A stretch of 64,000 nt of DNA from Blasia pusilla. Taxonomy: Eukaryota > Marchantiophyta > Marchantiopsida > Blasiales. The notes below the pieces were generated by a model. That model made no database searches. It saw only the letters and a program-made list of their open reading frames with translations, and had not been told where the DNA came from. A program made the translations under genes and the position numbers. The number at the start of each line of letters is the position of its first letter. The stretch's first letter is position 1. The stretch is taken from positions 22,692,001 to 22,756,000 of the forward strand of contig CM114273.1 in assembly GCA_050084515.1 (NCBI GenBank). Direction: 5' to 3'. Of the stretch, positions 44,600 through 56,370 are shown in pieces.

Positions 44600-45218
44600 G
44601 CTCCGAATGATAACATGGACTATTGTAGTCAATAACTAAAACTAAGAATATCTACATAAAACTAATGTGGCAAGAAAATAATCTTTTTACTAAGTATGAT
44701 TTCGATAATTATTATTCTGTTTATTTTCAAATAATGACATGCCTTACATAAACACTAAATTTACTTGTAAAAATACGTTCATTTAAAACTTGTTATAAAA
44801 TAAAGACTAAAAATTCCTGTGTAATTTATGAAATGGTAAGATTTTATAATTTTAAAGTTACGAAAATGACATGGAAGTTATGACGCAGCATAGAATATGA
44901 GTTTTAGTCTACAAGTAGATCTTCAAAGTGAACCATAACCGTATGATTTTGGTATCTCAACTAGGAAATTTGACCTAATTATCTACCTTCTGTTCATAAA
45001 TATGGCATCAATATACGAGCTAAAAGGGCTTAATAATGGAACAAACTTAAGATCCTGTGTTTATCCAAGTAACACTTTTTGACTTAAAGAGCTTACTCAA
45101 GATTTGAAGAAACAAGAAAATCTTGGAAGGGATTCATCTTTGCCTTTTCAACAAGTTATAGTGATGAATTTTACATTTTTTGGAAGTGAGAGCAAATCTT
45201 GTCATATTGAGTATATCA
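44600..45218. other. AT-rich intergenic DNA
   Basis: No gene or recognised element. Frames are short and interrupted. Confidence 0.5.
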
Positions 45219-45416
45219 TCTACATTATTATGGGAGAGTGCTTTCTTGATTTGCAAACATCTCTCTGCTTGACATGTGGCAATTGGGCGGCAAGAAAATG
45301 TCTCTCCTTATACGGGTAGAAAAAATGGTTTTCCATTCTACAAGCAGCATGAATTTTTTTTTGTGCCAACAAGATCAGTCTCTTCACTTTTGTGCATAGC
45401 ACGGGCTGCCCACTAG
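45219..45416 (+). mobile_element. Mini-Helitron, 198 bp
   Basis: It begins A|TCTACATTATTATGGGAG and ends with the hairpin GTGC-ATA-GCAC, GGGCTGCCCA and CTAG|T. The interior is related to the complement of 698-830. It is non-coding and non-autonomous. Confidence 0.55.
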
Positions 45417-46650
45417 TTCTTAATTAATTATGCTACAAGGATTGGTCATTGGAAGCTCATACCCAAAGCCATCATGTTTTTACATATGTATGTATGTTCA
45501 TTGGAAACTCATAGTAAAAGCCAAGGGGTTTTCATCCATTTTCCTATTCAAATATGATATGTCATATAAACGGCTTGAAGAAGAGCACACATGCCAAGAA
45601 TATTTCTCTTTGGAAAAAAGGAGATCATATAATATTCTACCAAATTTTGTGTCCCATATTCATAACTAGCACTGACCATTTGGAGTTGGATCACCTCTCA
45701 AAATTTTGCAAGGTTTTATTTGGTGGATATGAAAATTTGTCATTTTTTCTCATTTGCCTCAATCTTAATGTAAAGATATGCAAGAATTAAACCTAAATCT
45801 CATGATTCTAGTGATAGAAATATGGATGAAATAAATGGAGAAAGTTTAGATTTGGTATCTATTAGCTTTTGACTTGGAACATATGTCTAACAAGAAAAGT
45901 TAATTGCATGGCTTATGACTTCTTGACCTCATGCACACAATGGTAAACGTCATTCATTTTGTAACTTTGTCTCTCTAATTTGGTATGGTAACCAAGTTTG
46001 AGTTTCTCTAGTATTTTCCATTTTCCATGGATTATCTATTTGTTCTAGGTTGGTAAAGTGTAAGCCTACATCTTCAGGTGTTATTCTTATTATATTATCT
46101 AGGAAAATTTGCTAAATGGTGGGATCATCTAAACACTCCACTTGTGGTAGGTGGACATGTATGTAACTCCCTCTACTCCCATATGTGATCAAGTAGATGT
46201 AGTGCCCTTGAAAGTTGAGAAGGCTAGAATCACCCAATCGACACCTGGAATGTTTACGTTGTTTTCAAAGGTCCTGATGGTAGGTGCCACATCCCTAGGA
46301 CTACGCTTTTGACTCTATAATTGTGCACCCATAGCACCGATCTCATTCTTGAAGTTGAGGTCCTTATCAACCTTGTTGTTTTCCTCCTCCTTGCTCTCAG
46401 ATTCAGAGTTGCTATCCAACTCCAATCGTTAAGTTGTTCTCCTCTCAAACCTCCTATGCCCATCCCTTGGACCTCATTACCACCTAAGCGATAGAATCTA
46501 CTATTATAGTGATGACGGATATGTCAACTCCTATCCTTGCATCCCTCTCCACACCTTGCGTTTAAAAAATATATGCACTTTATTATAAAAGAAACCTCAA
46601 AAGAGGACAAAGAAAGGTAATAACAACTCAAAAGAGGAGTCAAAAAATGC
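45417..46650. other. Intergenic DNA without recognised features
   Basis: No gene supported. The stretch from about 46,560 to 46,690 is the likely 3' untranslated tail of the minus-strand retrotransposon that follows. Confidence 0.45.
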
Positions 46651-46699
46651 ATAAAAGAATGAAAAAAGAAAATGGCAACAAGCCAACGCAAACACCGGC

Positions 46700-49054
46700 T
46701 CAACGAGCTACACGATTGATAGCCTGAAACAAATCTGACAAGAACACGAATGGTTGTTCAGACATGAATGGACGGCGAGGCGAGCAACCTCCCACCGCCT
46801 CCGCACGATGTATCAATGCCAAGGCTTGTGCACGTTGTAAGGCCACTGAGATGTATTGCCGAAAATAAGTAGTAACTACCGAGAGAGAAGGACTGCGGGA
46901 AGGGGCAAGGTGATGATTCTCGAGGGAGTGGTGAGCATATGTTTTAAGGAAAGTATCAAAAGACACATGTAAATGATCGAATACTTCCATTGCAAAAGGA
47001 ATAAATCCATCAGTTGCATGTCTCACATCATAACTTAACTCCTTGATTCTTGTTGCAGCTTCGGCCGCCAAACCTTTGGTATGTGCGGCTTGACACACCA
47101 AGTCAGAACGTGTTGGATCAGCAACCACCACATCACCTAGCGTCCGGAATCCACCTCGAGATATAACAAGATCCACTCTTCGACGAGAGGTTGCTTGTGT
47201 GGTTGAAGGTAGGACGTGGAGTTGTGTGTTGTGATCTCGGACAATACTTGTGTGTGTAAATGTAGATCTTGTGGGATCCATACTTCATATTTATGGAAAA
47301 CCAGTCCTTGAGCTTTATATGAATCAGATTTTCAGACTTGAATAACATCTGCACATGAACGTAGACGATCTCGATTAGCGTCAGAGGAAGCCTCGCAGAG
47401 AATGCTAGAAAAGTTGATTTGATGTAGATTCTCGAAGATATGCTCTTGAAATCGATCAAGCCTTTCCGTAATCAGTTGACTGAAAAGGGGTAGAATTGCT
47501 TGTGTAGCAAGAGGAAGAAGAGCTTGTGCAGATCTCAGTTGTTGTTGAAATAACAAGTCCCCCTCCTCTACATGGGCGATATGATCCATCAAGATAGGTG
47601 TATCTCCTTGGAGAAACCTTGAAGCCATAATCGATGCTACCAATGCCCAACTCCCCAAAAAGGCTGCGGGAGCAGATGCGACTGTGGAGGACACTTCCAC
47701 CCCTCCAAAAGAAATAGACAAGATAGCTTGTCGTGAAGCAAAGACACCATCCTCTCCCTCAAAGGTATTCGGGCCAAGAAGTTGACCAAAAGTTGCCAAG
47801 ATAGATGCATCAAAAGACGCCAACCGATGTAAGAACCTTGAAGTGGGAGGACAAGGTAGGAAGGACGTCATAGAAAACATTGGGAGAGAATCCCATAAGC
47901 CACTTGGGGATCCCCTAGATGAGGTAACAAATGAAGCCATTCCACGTCTTTCAGAAGGGCCTCATCAAAGAACTTTGAGACAAAGTCGATGAAGCCAATT
48001 GGGACCCGAAGAACTCTAACCCCTTCAATGTAGATGGGAAAATCAGGAGTAGGTGGGATGAATGTTGAGGGAAGGCATGAAGGAGACCATACTCCATATT
48101 TACTAGGTTGGATTTTAAGGTTTAAGAAAGAGAGTTGCTCCACGAAATGGGTATAAGCAAGAACCACTTCAGAAGGAGGACCTATAATGTGAGTGTCATC
48201 AGCAATAGAAGGGAAAAGACAAGATGGAAATGCTTGTGATGATGCTCGAAGGACACGAAAATGGGCAATGGCAAAGAGTGGGCCACCCATGGGATCACCT
48301 TGATGTGTGCCTCAAGCCGATTGTAGAATACTATATTCCCCAGAAGTAGCATGATGGGAATAGATAATGGGCATATCATAGGCATAGAAGGAGCGAACAA
48401 ATGGAATGAGGCTCGCGAGTTATCCTCCTACACAACGTAACTTCTCAAAGATGGCCGCACGAGAAATTAAATTGAATGCGTTAGCCACATCGACTTGAAT
48501 TGCTATCCAATCTGGATGAATATCAAGAGTGGAGCAAATCCCATGCACCACAGCCTCACAACCTCCAGGAGTTGCCACTCCAAATTGATGAGGAAATAAG
48601 TGGGCACTAGGACAAAATTGCAAGCATAGGGATCGACTAACCATGCGGTATAAAACCTCTCCAATAGCCAAAGGGCGCACACCTGAAGGAGGCTTATCCA
48701 TAGCCAAAAAATGATAAGTAGGGATGGCAAAGTAGAAGGATTCGGTAATAATGGATCAAGATTAGGCTCAATAGGACAAGGCGAAGAAGGGAGAAGGGGA
48801 GAATCCGGAATAAATGTAGCGAGTGTAATGGGTGTACTAGCATCTGGAGGAAAATGGCAAGATCTACGATGAGGAGTAGAACCAGGGAGAGAGGTTACGG
48901 CTGTAGGAGGGCGTGTAAAACCAGATAAGTGAGTAGATGGAGAATCCAACTCCATCTCTGATGACATAGAAGTAAAGGTAGGCAAGTCATGGAAGTCACG
49001 AAAAGACATATGAAACGTGGTTTGGAAAAAGCATGAGGACAACGAGCAAAGCAA
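46700..49054 (-). pseudogene. Non-LTR retrotransposon relic: RT plus endonuclease-like tail
   Basis: On the minus strand the order is: a Ser/Pro-rich N-terminus (49,054 on), a reverse transcriptase with GVRPLAIGEVLYRMV, FGVATPGGCEAVVHGI, QVDVANAFNLISR, GTHQGDPMGGPLFA and the catalytic IADDTHIIG (about 48,190), a long helical region (47,940-47,332; 'EGEDGVFASRQAILSISFGG'), and a C-terminal part (47,281-46,700). The last part has RRRVDLVISRGGF...DVVVADPTR...KELSYD, the D...D.V...K pattern of a PD-(D/E)XK or restriction-like endonuclease as in R2/R4/CRE-type elements. Frame changes near 48,700, 47,900 and 47,330 and a stop before GTHQGDP inactivate it. Family placement is an inference from motif order. 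Confidence 0.8.
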
Positions 49055-49059
49055 AAGTA

Positions 49060-49568
49060 GTAGAATCCGTCCAAAAGAAATTTAGATGGAGAGAGGAAGA
49101 TTAGGCAATACTGAATTTATGATTGAAAGTTACTATAAGAAAAATATAAAAAGCAATTGAAAAGGAAAAGTGATCTATATGGTATCGGAAGAGGCGGCTC
49201 AAGAATATGAATTTCTAATATCCTTAAGGAGATGGCAAACGTATGTAGGGGCGAAACAGTAAGGTAAGGAGTTGAAAGAGCAAGGAAGACTTTTGCGAGA
49301 ATTGACCTTAAACAAACTCGTACACAAAAAATAGGCGCCTACAGATAAGGAAGAAAAACTAGAAAACCTTGCTTGATTTTGGCATATGATGCTACTACAT
49401 AGGAAGAAATCAATGTTAGTTTTTGCAAGTAAAGTAACATGTAATTTTGAAATGGAACAAGGACATACAAATTAGAATTAAATACGAAGGCATTACAAAG
49501 GTATCTAAGAATGCCCATGATCCACTTGACCAAATGAGGGTGTCCCCTTTGGGCATCCCACCACAGCT
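49060..49568. other. Intergenic or 5' flank of retrotransposon relic
   Basis: No coding sequence recognised. Part may be the 5' untranslated region of the minus-strand retrotransposon. Confidence 0.35.
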
Positions 49569-49867
49569 GGGGCTAGCATTTATTTAATTAAGAAAACTGC
49601 CAGTCCACCGCATTGGACTTTCATGGAATTACTCGTGCATGCAATAAAAACTTGAGGTTTTAGCTATATTGTCCAACTTTGATCCTTGGATATACCTCCA
49701 TTTGGTTTTAGTTTGAGCTCGATATAGACTTGCCAATTTCCACAAAAATCAACGTTAGATGATATTGCCAAAGACTTAGGCATTTATTGCATGCATGCGT
49801 GCGTTAGAACATGATGGTCCGAAGAGCATGGAGTAGGAGTTTTCTTAATAAAATAAATGGTTGCCCC
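49569..49867. mobile_element. Foldback MITE, 299 bp
   Basis: The ends GGGGCTAGCATTTATTT and its near-complement AAATAAATGGTTGCCCC start an imperfect inverted repeat that continues for about 80 bases per arm ('aagaaaact' and 'gcatgcaataaa' are matched in the other arm). Nothing is coded inside. Clear target duplications were not found, so the superfamily is undetermined. Confidence 0.65.
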
Positions 49868-52490
49868 ATATAAGATGTGGTGGAGAGTGTGGAAAAGTGG
49901 TGTATGACCTCAAGATAAGGTAGAGATTGCGAGTGGTCACGGGTTTAAAGTAGGTGGAAGAAGAAGGAGGAGGAATTTACATGCTATGCTACGTATTCAA
50001 AAGCCCTTTCACCAAATTAAGGGTTAGCAAGAAGTGCGAAAATGAAATCAGCACAGATCGTAAGAGAAAACCCAACATTTCAAGCATGGAACACTGCAAG
50101 ATCTGCACAAAGACGTCGCTCAAAAGAGCGTTTCCAGGGAATGAACGACGTGTAGACATGTGGGAAAATCGTAAAATGGTAGAGCATCACACCTCACCAT
50201 TCCTTCTAAGGAGATGCTTACAGCACCTCCTCAACGTGAAGCTTATGTCGCACTTCCGGACGTTCTTTCTTTCCAGTGATCGTTGATAACAGCACGCACG
50301 TTCCTTCCATCCTATCACCAGACGATCTCCCAGACCCGACACATATTTAGAGTCCACCGTAGGTTTGATTGAGAGGCAATACATTCCAGCATAATGGTTC
50401 AAGACTCCACAGATTTTGATAGTCCATCTCACGAGTGGTTGGAATGGAAGTGATCAACCTACCAACATTCTAGCACCATGGTTCTAGCCTCGACGGAGTT
50501 TCAGTGACTATGTTGAAAGTTCGCTCCAGTTCAGGTGCGAGCAGAGGCTAGCGTTGTGAGATGCTTCACGAGATGAATGTATTCTCATTCCTCTATTTAC
50601 TGGTATTTCAGAAAGAAAAAAGAAGAAGATCCCCAATGCTAACCAACTTCGAGAAAGTGAGGAGGTAATGGTTCAAAAAATTACTAATACAGATTTCCAT
50701 TCCTAGAGAAGAACCAGGCAAGGAGTTCCTTAGCCAAGCTTTGGTGCTTCTTACGGCGAAAGTTGTTTCGTTTTTTCGCTTCAAACATGTCTGTGCAAAG
50801 CAAATCACTACATGGAAGAAAAGAGATCAAGAAGAGAGCCGATTTTGGTTCTTGAAAACGCTTTGAAAGGAGCCATATCAACGAGAGTGCTTCCTTTGTT
50901 ACAAACTCTGGCGTTCTCCATCAGGAAGTCCATCAACCAAACATGTCGGGCTACGAATCTTGCTCAAATTCGTTTCATAGTCCCGTCATTCAACATATAT
51001 TTTGAATGCACAGATGTCGTTTTGTGCTTGTTTCGTTGGGGCCCTAACTAGCTTCAGTCAGCGAAAGCACCTGTGATGGTGATCACGACTATCGTCTCTG
51101 TTATTGAAAAAAAAAAGGAATCTCTCTCGCAAAACTTGGTCAAACCTTCTACAATTCAGAAGATTTATGCATTCTATCTTTTGGAGGCTTTACCAAAATA
51201 TTAAAATTATTTGGAAAAATGTACTTGTGCATCCCACGGGTATGCATGCACTTATCCAAGAAAAATCCTGGGCACTGCCTATATGCATGCACTAATCCAA
51301 CAAAACCCTTAGGCATCGTCTCTCAACTACATTTGAAGTGTATGAACATGACCAAGAAGCTTTCACATGCAATCTGCGAGTTCATGGATGTGAAGCTCAT
51401 TAGAATTTCCCAAGGCACACAAGTCGTTCAGATGCAGCGATTTCAGTAGCTGAGAGTTATACCACATAAATTGTAGAAATTTTCTACGACCATTTTCTGA
51501 CTAGTTTCAAGAGGTGCACAGCACCAGACAGGTCACACTCATCTTGGTGCAGCCAACACTAGTAGTTGGGTAACATGTACATATATACATGCAGTAGTAG
51601 TGAGGTATTAGGTAGCAAAGAATGGAAGTGCTCGGAATTCAGAAGAATTATCTTGCCATCTGTTGAACCAGGTTAAGTCTTGAAACCAACCCAAGTATGA
51701 ACTTGGACTGTGGTGATGCTACTGGTGACACAAATTTTTTATGTCACAAGTAGTGTCACAGGATCTCATGCAGACACTCTGGCACTTGAACGATGTTTGT
51801 AAGAAAACTTTCAATATTGTACTAAACTACTCCCAGTTGCTCTGTAATCCATCCTCTGCTTTGGCTCTACGTCCCATATTCTATGGATTTCAGCTCGGCT
51901 GACGGTGTAGTAACTACATTCTTGCGGGGGATGAATGTAGGATTCTAGACTCCACAACTGGTGGCCAATGTAGGGAGTGGTGCTTTACAGTTCTCACTTC
52001 TCACGGTTCAAGTCCTCCGAAAGAATAGCAACACATAAGAGATTCCAGCTAATAATGAAAATACCACTATAATTTCTGTTCTTGAACTTTCCTCAGAACA
52101 AAATTTACAAGGCCTGGTCTACTGGGAAAGAATCCTACCAGGCCTACAAGTATTGAACAGCTGATTCGAGTGATTCGAGTACCATTAAGGAATGGGTGCA
52201 GCAAGGCATAATCGTATAGCACTTGCTGCACAGCTACTCATTTTATTGCTTACATTGCACGTTCGTGCGAGGAAAGAATGATCGATAGCAAAATAACTGA
52301 AGGGTGTTTTGGGAAGATGGAACACAACGCACAAAGCGCAGCAAAACTCACTGTGAGGATCTCCACGATGCGGCTTGATTGGTGGCTCAAATTTTGGCTT
52401 TGCACAAGACGGATGCATCCTTGCCCCTTTGAAAGCACATTACAAGCCGTTTAACTCTAGGGTTAACTCCGATTTACAGACTGCCATTGC
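49868..52490. other. No recognised gene; mixed-composition DNA
   Basis: Several short frames on both strands (for example 49,954-50,286 and 52,185-52,418) contain no recognisable domains. The last few hundred bases lie downstream, on the minus strand, of the protease pseudogene and could be its 3' flank. Confidence 0.45.
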
Positions 52491-52493
52491 AAT

Positions 52494-53900
52494 TCACAGT
52501 ATCGAATCCAATCGTGAATTCCCGCGTTCATGAACAACATGAAAATTTTGCAGCTGCAAACTCCCAATTACGTTCACATTTGGAGGTGGTAAATGTAGAA
52601 GCTCCAAACAATAGATATCATCTTCTGGGTCCACTCGAATGAAGTAGTTCTTCAGAGCAAGTTCCATAACAGCACTGCCTTGCAAAGCAATACTGAAAGA
52701 CGGAAAATCCGGATTTTCAACTCCGGTAATATCGTAGCAGATTCCAAGCACTGGCACAGTTGTTACCCTTGGATACGAGAAAGTTGTTCACGAGTCGGTG
52801 AGAGTCTCCTCATATCCCTCAAGATGGATGGTCCAAGCACTCTCACGAAGGGCCATAACTTATCCTCCAACATTGATCCATGTGATCTTGACATAGTAGA
52901 AGTATCAATCGGAGCAATTTCCGAGAAAGCCTTCTACTGCATTTTGTCTTCCGGTTTGGCATATACCGGGTCCTCTCCAAATACGAGGGGAGACTTCATG
53001 TTGTCGGGGTCAACTAGCAGGGAACGTCAACGTCTCGAGACCCAAATCTCCTGTGGTATTGGACGAGTCTCCGTAGCGAGAGAGATAGTTGCATATCGCA
53101 ATGTAGGGGACGATTGAGGATCAAAAACATGGCCCTCCTGTTGATTGGAGAGGTTACAAGGATCGCATTGAACTCAATTCAGATCGCTCCCAGTGTCGAT
53201 GATGACTAGAAAATATTTGGCTGACGTGCCCACGTACAGATACGGAAAATAATCTCTGGAGCCCAGAGAAACTCCCGATCTAACGGTGGATTCAGGCTTG
53301 TTCGGCCCATCGCTGCTCGAGGAATTGATGCTATCGGTTCTATTCTTCTGTCCGGGCTGCGTAATGTCAGGAAAATATATCTGGAGGTAGCCGTGGAAGC
53401 AAAGCAAAATCAATTTGCTTTACGAATCTCCTGACTAGAGCGTGATCCCGGATAAGAGATTGTGAAGTGCTTTGATTCCGAAGCAGAGGAGCTTCTGAGC
53501 GTCATAGACAGTCGTACCCCCGAAGATTACCTGCCGTTACGAATTTTCAGCAATCCAGGATTTGCTGATCGTTCCAGATTGGGGTTCTTCACCTCCTTTG
53601 TTTCGCAGTCTCCTCCAGCTCCTCGTCCCGGTGAGCTCAAGGATAGTAATGGAACGCCGGACAGCGTCGAATCATGTACTCTGCCACTACAACCCCCTCG
53701 CATTCCATCGCACTTTGCAGTCGCACTCAGCCAAACTGTGATCACCAGCCAGACCCCTGTAACCCATTGCCATGATCCACATCGGTCTATTGCATTTGCT
53801 CTGCTCTCCCATGCGAGCTTGTCCTTTCTCCAATGCGTGTACTCCGGGTATATCAAACCTCTCTGACACAAGGTGCAATCGGACCTCAACTCCACAAAGC
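52494..53900 (-). pseudogene. Nepenthesin-type aspartic protease pseudogene
   Basis: Read on the minus strand: a hydrophobic signal-like segment near 53,770 ('VTGVWLVITVWLSATA'), then at 53,280-53,174 'SLGSRDYFPYLYVGTSAKYFLVIIDTGSDLN', where the conserved Trp codon after DLN is TGA, followed by VQCDPC and a 'FDPQSSPT' phrase. Next come 'RYGDSSNTTGDLGLETLTF' (about 53,080-53,015), 'FYYVKITWINVGG' and the C-lobe end at 52,757-52,494 ('SFSIALQGSAVMELALKNYF', 'NVIGSLQLQNFHVVHERGNS'). The second catalytic Asp segment and the Cys-rich insert are missing or unreadable, and several shifts intervene. It is a decayed relative of the intact gene at 16.0-17.8 kb but not a recent copy. Confidence 0.8.
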
Positions 53901-53966
53901 AAGAGAAATTCCAGAGCTGACCAACTGCCCTTACCTCCGTGCGCTCACAAACTCATTACTGAAGCT

Positions 53967-54008
53967 GCACAGAATTGCCCCGGCCCTAAAGCCGGGGCAA
54001 TTCTGTGC
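53967..54008. repeat. Perfect 18-bp hairpin, GC-rich
   Basis: The arm GCACAGAATTGCCCCGGC (53,967-53,984) is followed by the loop CCTAAA and the exact complement (53,991-54,008). Eighteen uninterrupted pairs with a 6-base loop is exceptional for random sequence. It lies just upstream of the protease pseudogene. Confidence 0.9.
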
Positions 54009-55836
54009 TAATGGATGGACTGCTCAGTCCGAAATTCAGTCAACCCATAACCAGAATCATCCTCCGTCTCCCGGACAAGCAGACGATTTTAATTAAACCA
54101 AAGCCCTGTTTGTCCCCCACCTACATTGCATAATGGATGATTGCGATGAATGGCAAGGTAATCCAACGTTTCCAACTTCTCATACTCTTTTTGTACAGTA
54201 CGTACATACTGGTCACAGGTGATCCCATCGCGAGCTTGAGTTCAAAATGGAGGGCCAAAAAGAGGGATGGAAGGTGAAGGGAAACCGACCCGAACCGCGA
54301 TTGAGGAAGGGAGATGAGTGATGAAGCACGGCTGAAGGATACAGGATGCTCAAGTGGAGGGAATCCTAGTCTTGAAATTCCTCTAAGCGACTTGCGGAAC
54401 GGCTGTTGACAACCTTCACGTGGATGCGGTGGGTGCGAGGTAAGAGGATAAGACCCCAACACCGAAGCGGAACGGAAGTGGTTCAGCGCTGAAGAGGATC
54501 GCAAGTCAATGGCCAATATAAGATCATTCATTCATTCATTCAATCAATCAATAGCGTACTTCCCCACAGACCATTCATGATCCGTTCCATTCATGATCAC
54601 GCCTTCTCATGGAGCCCACTGAACCTCACTCTCATTGTAGCGGTGCAGCTACACTTCGCTCCACCGCATCGCGATGGATTCGGTACGACTTCCCAATAGA
54701 AGTCACCGAACTGCCAGCGGCAAGCCATCTCGGGGCCCCCCGTGATCACCATATGGCATGATAATCACGCCAACCTTCTGGCGGTGCAACGCAACGCGAT
54801 GGTTGGATAGAATTACGACAGACCAGGCGAAACCAGCGGTCGGTCCTAAGCGTATGCTCCTCTCCAACGTCCTTGACAGAATCGCACAGTCCATCGATCG
54901 TTCGGGAGCGCGGTCGAATGGGAGGGAGGTGTGTGACACACGTCGCGGCCCGAAAATCAGTGCCCATGCGAGTCTTTTGAGTCTTGGGACGAATCACTTA
55001 CGATTGGACTGTGGGAATGGAGGAGGGTAGATGTGTTACGCGGCGATCTTTTGACGGGTCGGAATGTGAGAGGGCTAGTCTCTCCGGTTTCGTACCAGTA
55101 AGGTCCAGTTTGCTCCATGTCGGAGAAATAGGGACCCACCTAAGCGTCCGAGGAGACATCATGTTCACAACCGTCGTCATTTTCTTAAAAAAGTTTGCAC
55201 TTTGATGTTGCACCGCAGAGTTTAGGAGTCGCAGTTTGTTACGGGCCCTACTAATAGGGGAGATCTAGAAATCTCAAAGCGGATGGCGACACGTGCAGTT
55301 CAAGTGCAGGGAGGGGGAGTGTCCACGTGTCCCGCGTTTACGTACATGTCAGTTTGGGGTCGGATAGGTGGAATACTCTCGCATGTAATTAACACGGCTA
55401 CTGGTGTATAATTTCGAATTTTTCATTTCATTGAATTGTGACTGACATATCGGTTTAGGACACCCAAAATTTTGGTTAGAAAGGTATGGGTCAAAAGGAG
55501 AGGTGAACTCAAAATAAAAAGGCTCTCTCTAATAATAATAATACATATGAAAATGATTCTTTGGTGGCTAAGGAATTTCTTTCATTCACTCTTCCACCTC
55601 CAATTATTTTTGTTTTCTCTTCAATGACATGACTCTACCCCCAAGTTGTTTTCTTGTTTCTATTCTGGCCCGTATGGTGAAGTCGAGAATGATGTTGTTA
55701 CAACCATGGTTGGGCAATCACCAATTTCGTAGTTCATACAAAAATATTTGTGTTTTGCTGATTTGTTTCTATGTAAATGCACATATGTATGTGCTCAATA
55801 ATATGATGTTGTGTGCATGATTATCTTTATATAATA
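54009..55836. other. Intergenic DNA without recognised gene
   Basis: Contains a short (CATT)n/(CAAT)n tract at about 54,524-54,552 and two G-box words (CACGTG at 55,290 and 55,324), the second within CCACGTGTCC. No open frame with a recognisable domain was seen on either strand. Confidence 0.45.
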
Positions 55837-56155
55837 CTAGTAGACAGGATTTCCCCTTAACTAATTATCTTAAATAATACGCGCGCCTTAAGAGAACACT
55901 AGCCGGTGCCCGTTTGATGCATGGGTTAAACCGGCCCCGTCCCCCTTAATTTAACTGTTAGCTCCTGTTAAACCCACCACATGTCAGTACGGGAAGGGCC
56001 TAAAATGAATATGTGTCATACGGAAGAAGCCCTTGCCTAAAACCCTGGACTCTTTTAATAGTATAGATGTGTCAACACTAGGAGGGTCCTGAAAGGACAG
56101 GTGTCAACACTTGAGGAGGGTTTCCTCTAATCTCATCCTCTTTTAATTATATAGA
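55837..56155 (-). mobile_element. Outer mini-Helitron, minus strand, with nested copy
   Basis: On the minus strand it starts A|TCTATATAATTAAAAGAGG (56,155) and ends CTAG|T at 55,837. A second element (55,899-56,067) lies within it. The 3' subterminal hairpin is poorly preserved, so the outer end is less certain than the inner one. Confidence 0.4.
55899..56067 (-). mobile_element. Inner mini-Helitron, 169 bp
   Basis: The minus-strand 5' end is A|TCTATACTATTAAAAGAG and the 3' end is GCATCAAACGGGCACCGG then CTAG|T. Both match the termini of the 23.6 kb element in form. It has no coding capacity and is nested inside a related element. Confidence 0.55.
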
Positions 56156-56159
56156 TACA

Positions 56160-56370
56160 ACATTGTTAGTAATTAAATATAAAAAATATTAGATTAAAAA
56201 TTTTAATCATGGAATTCAAATTAATATGAAATTAATGATTATAAGAAATAAATAAGATTGATGAAGAAAATTTTATGTATTTAACTAAGAATCCACTTTT
56301 GAAAAATTATCGAAATAACATTTAAAATTGGGGATCAACTCCCAAAATGATTATTCATTCAATAACCTGT
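56160..56370. other. AT-rich spacer
   Basis: Very AT-rich sequence between the mini-Helitrons and the gypsy-type LTR; nothing recognised. Confidence 0.5.

Noticed and set aside
52680-53117. 145-codon plus-strand frame
   Set aside because: The opposite strand carries clear aspartic-protease motifs; this frame is its shadow.
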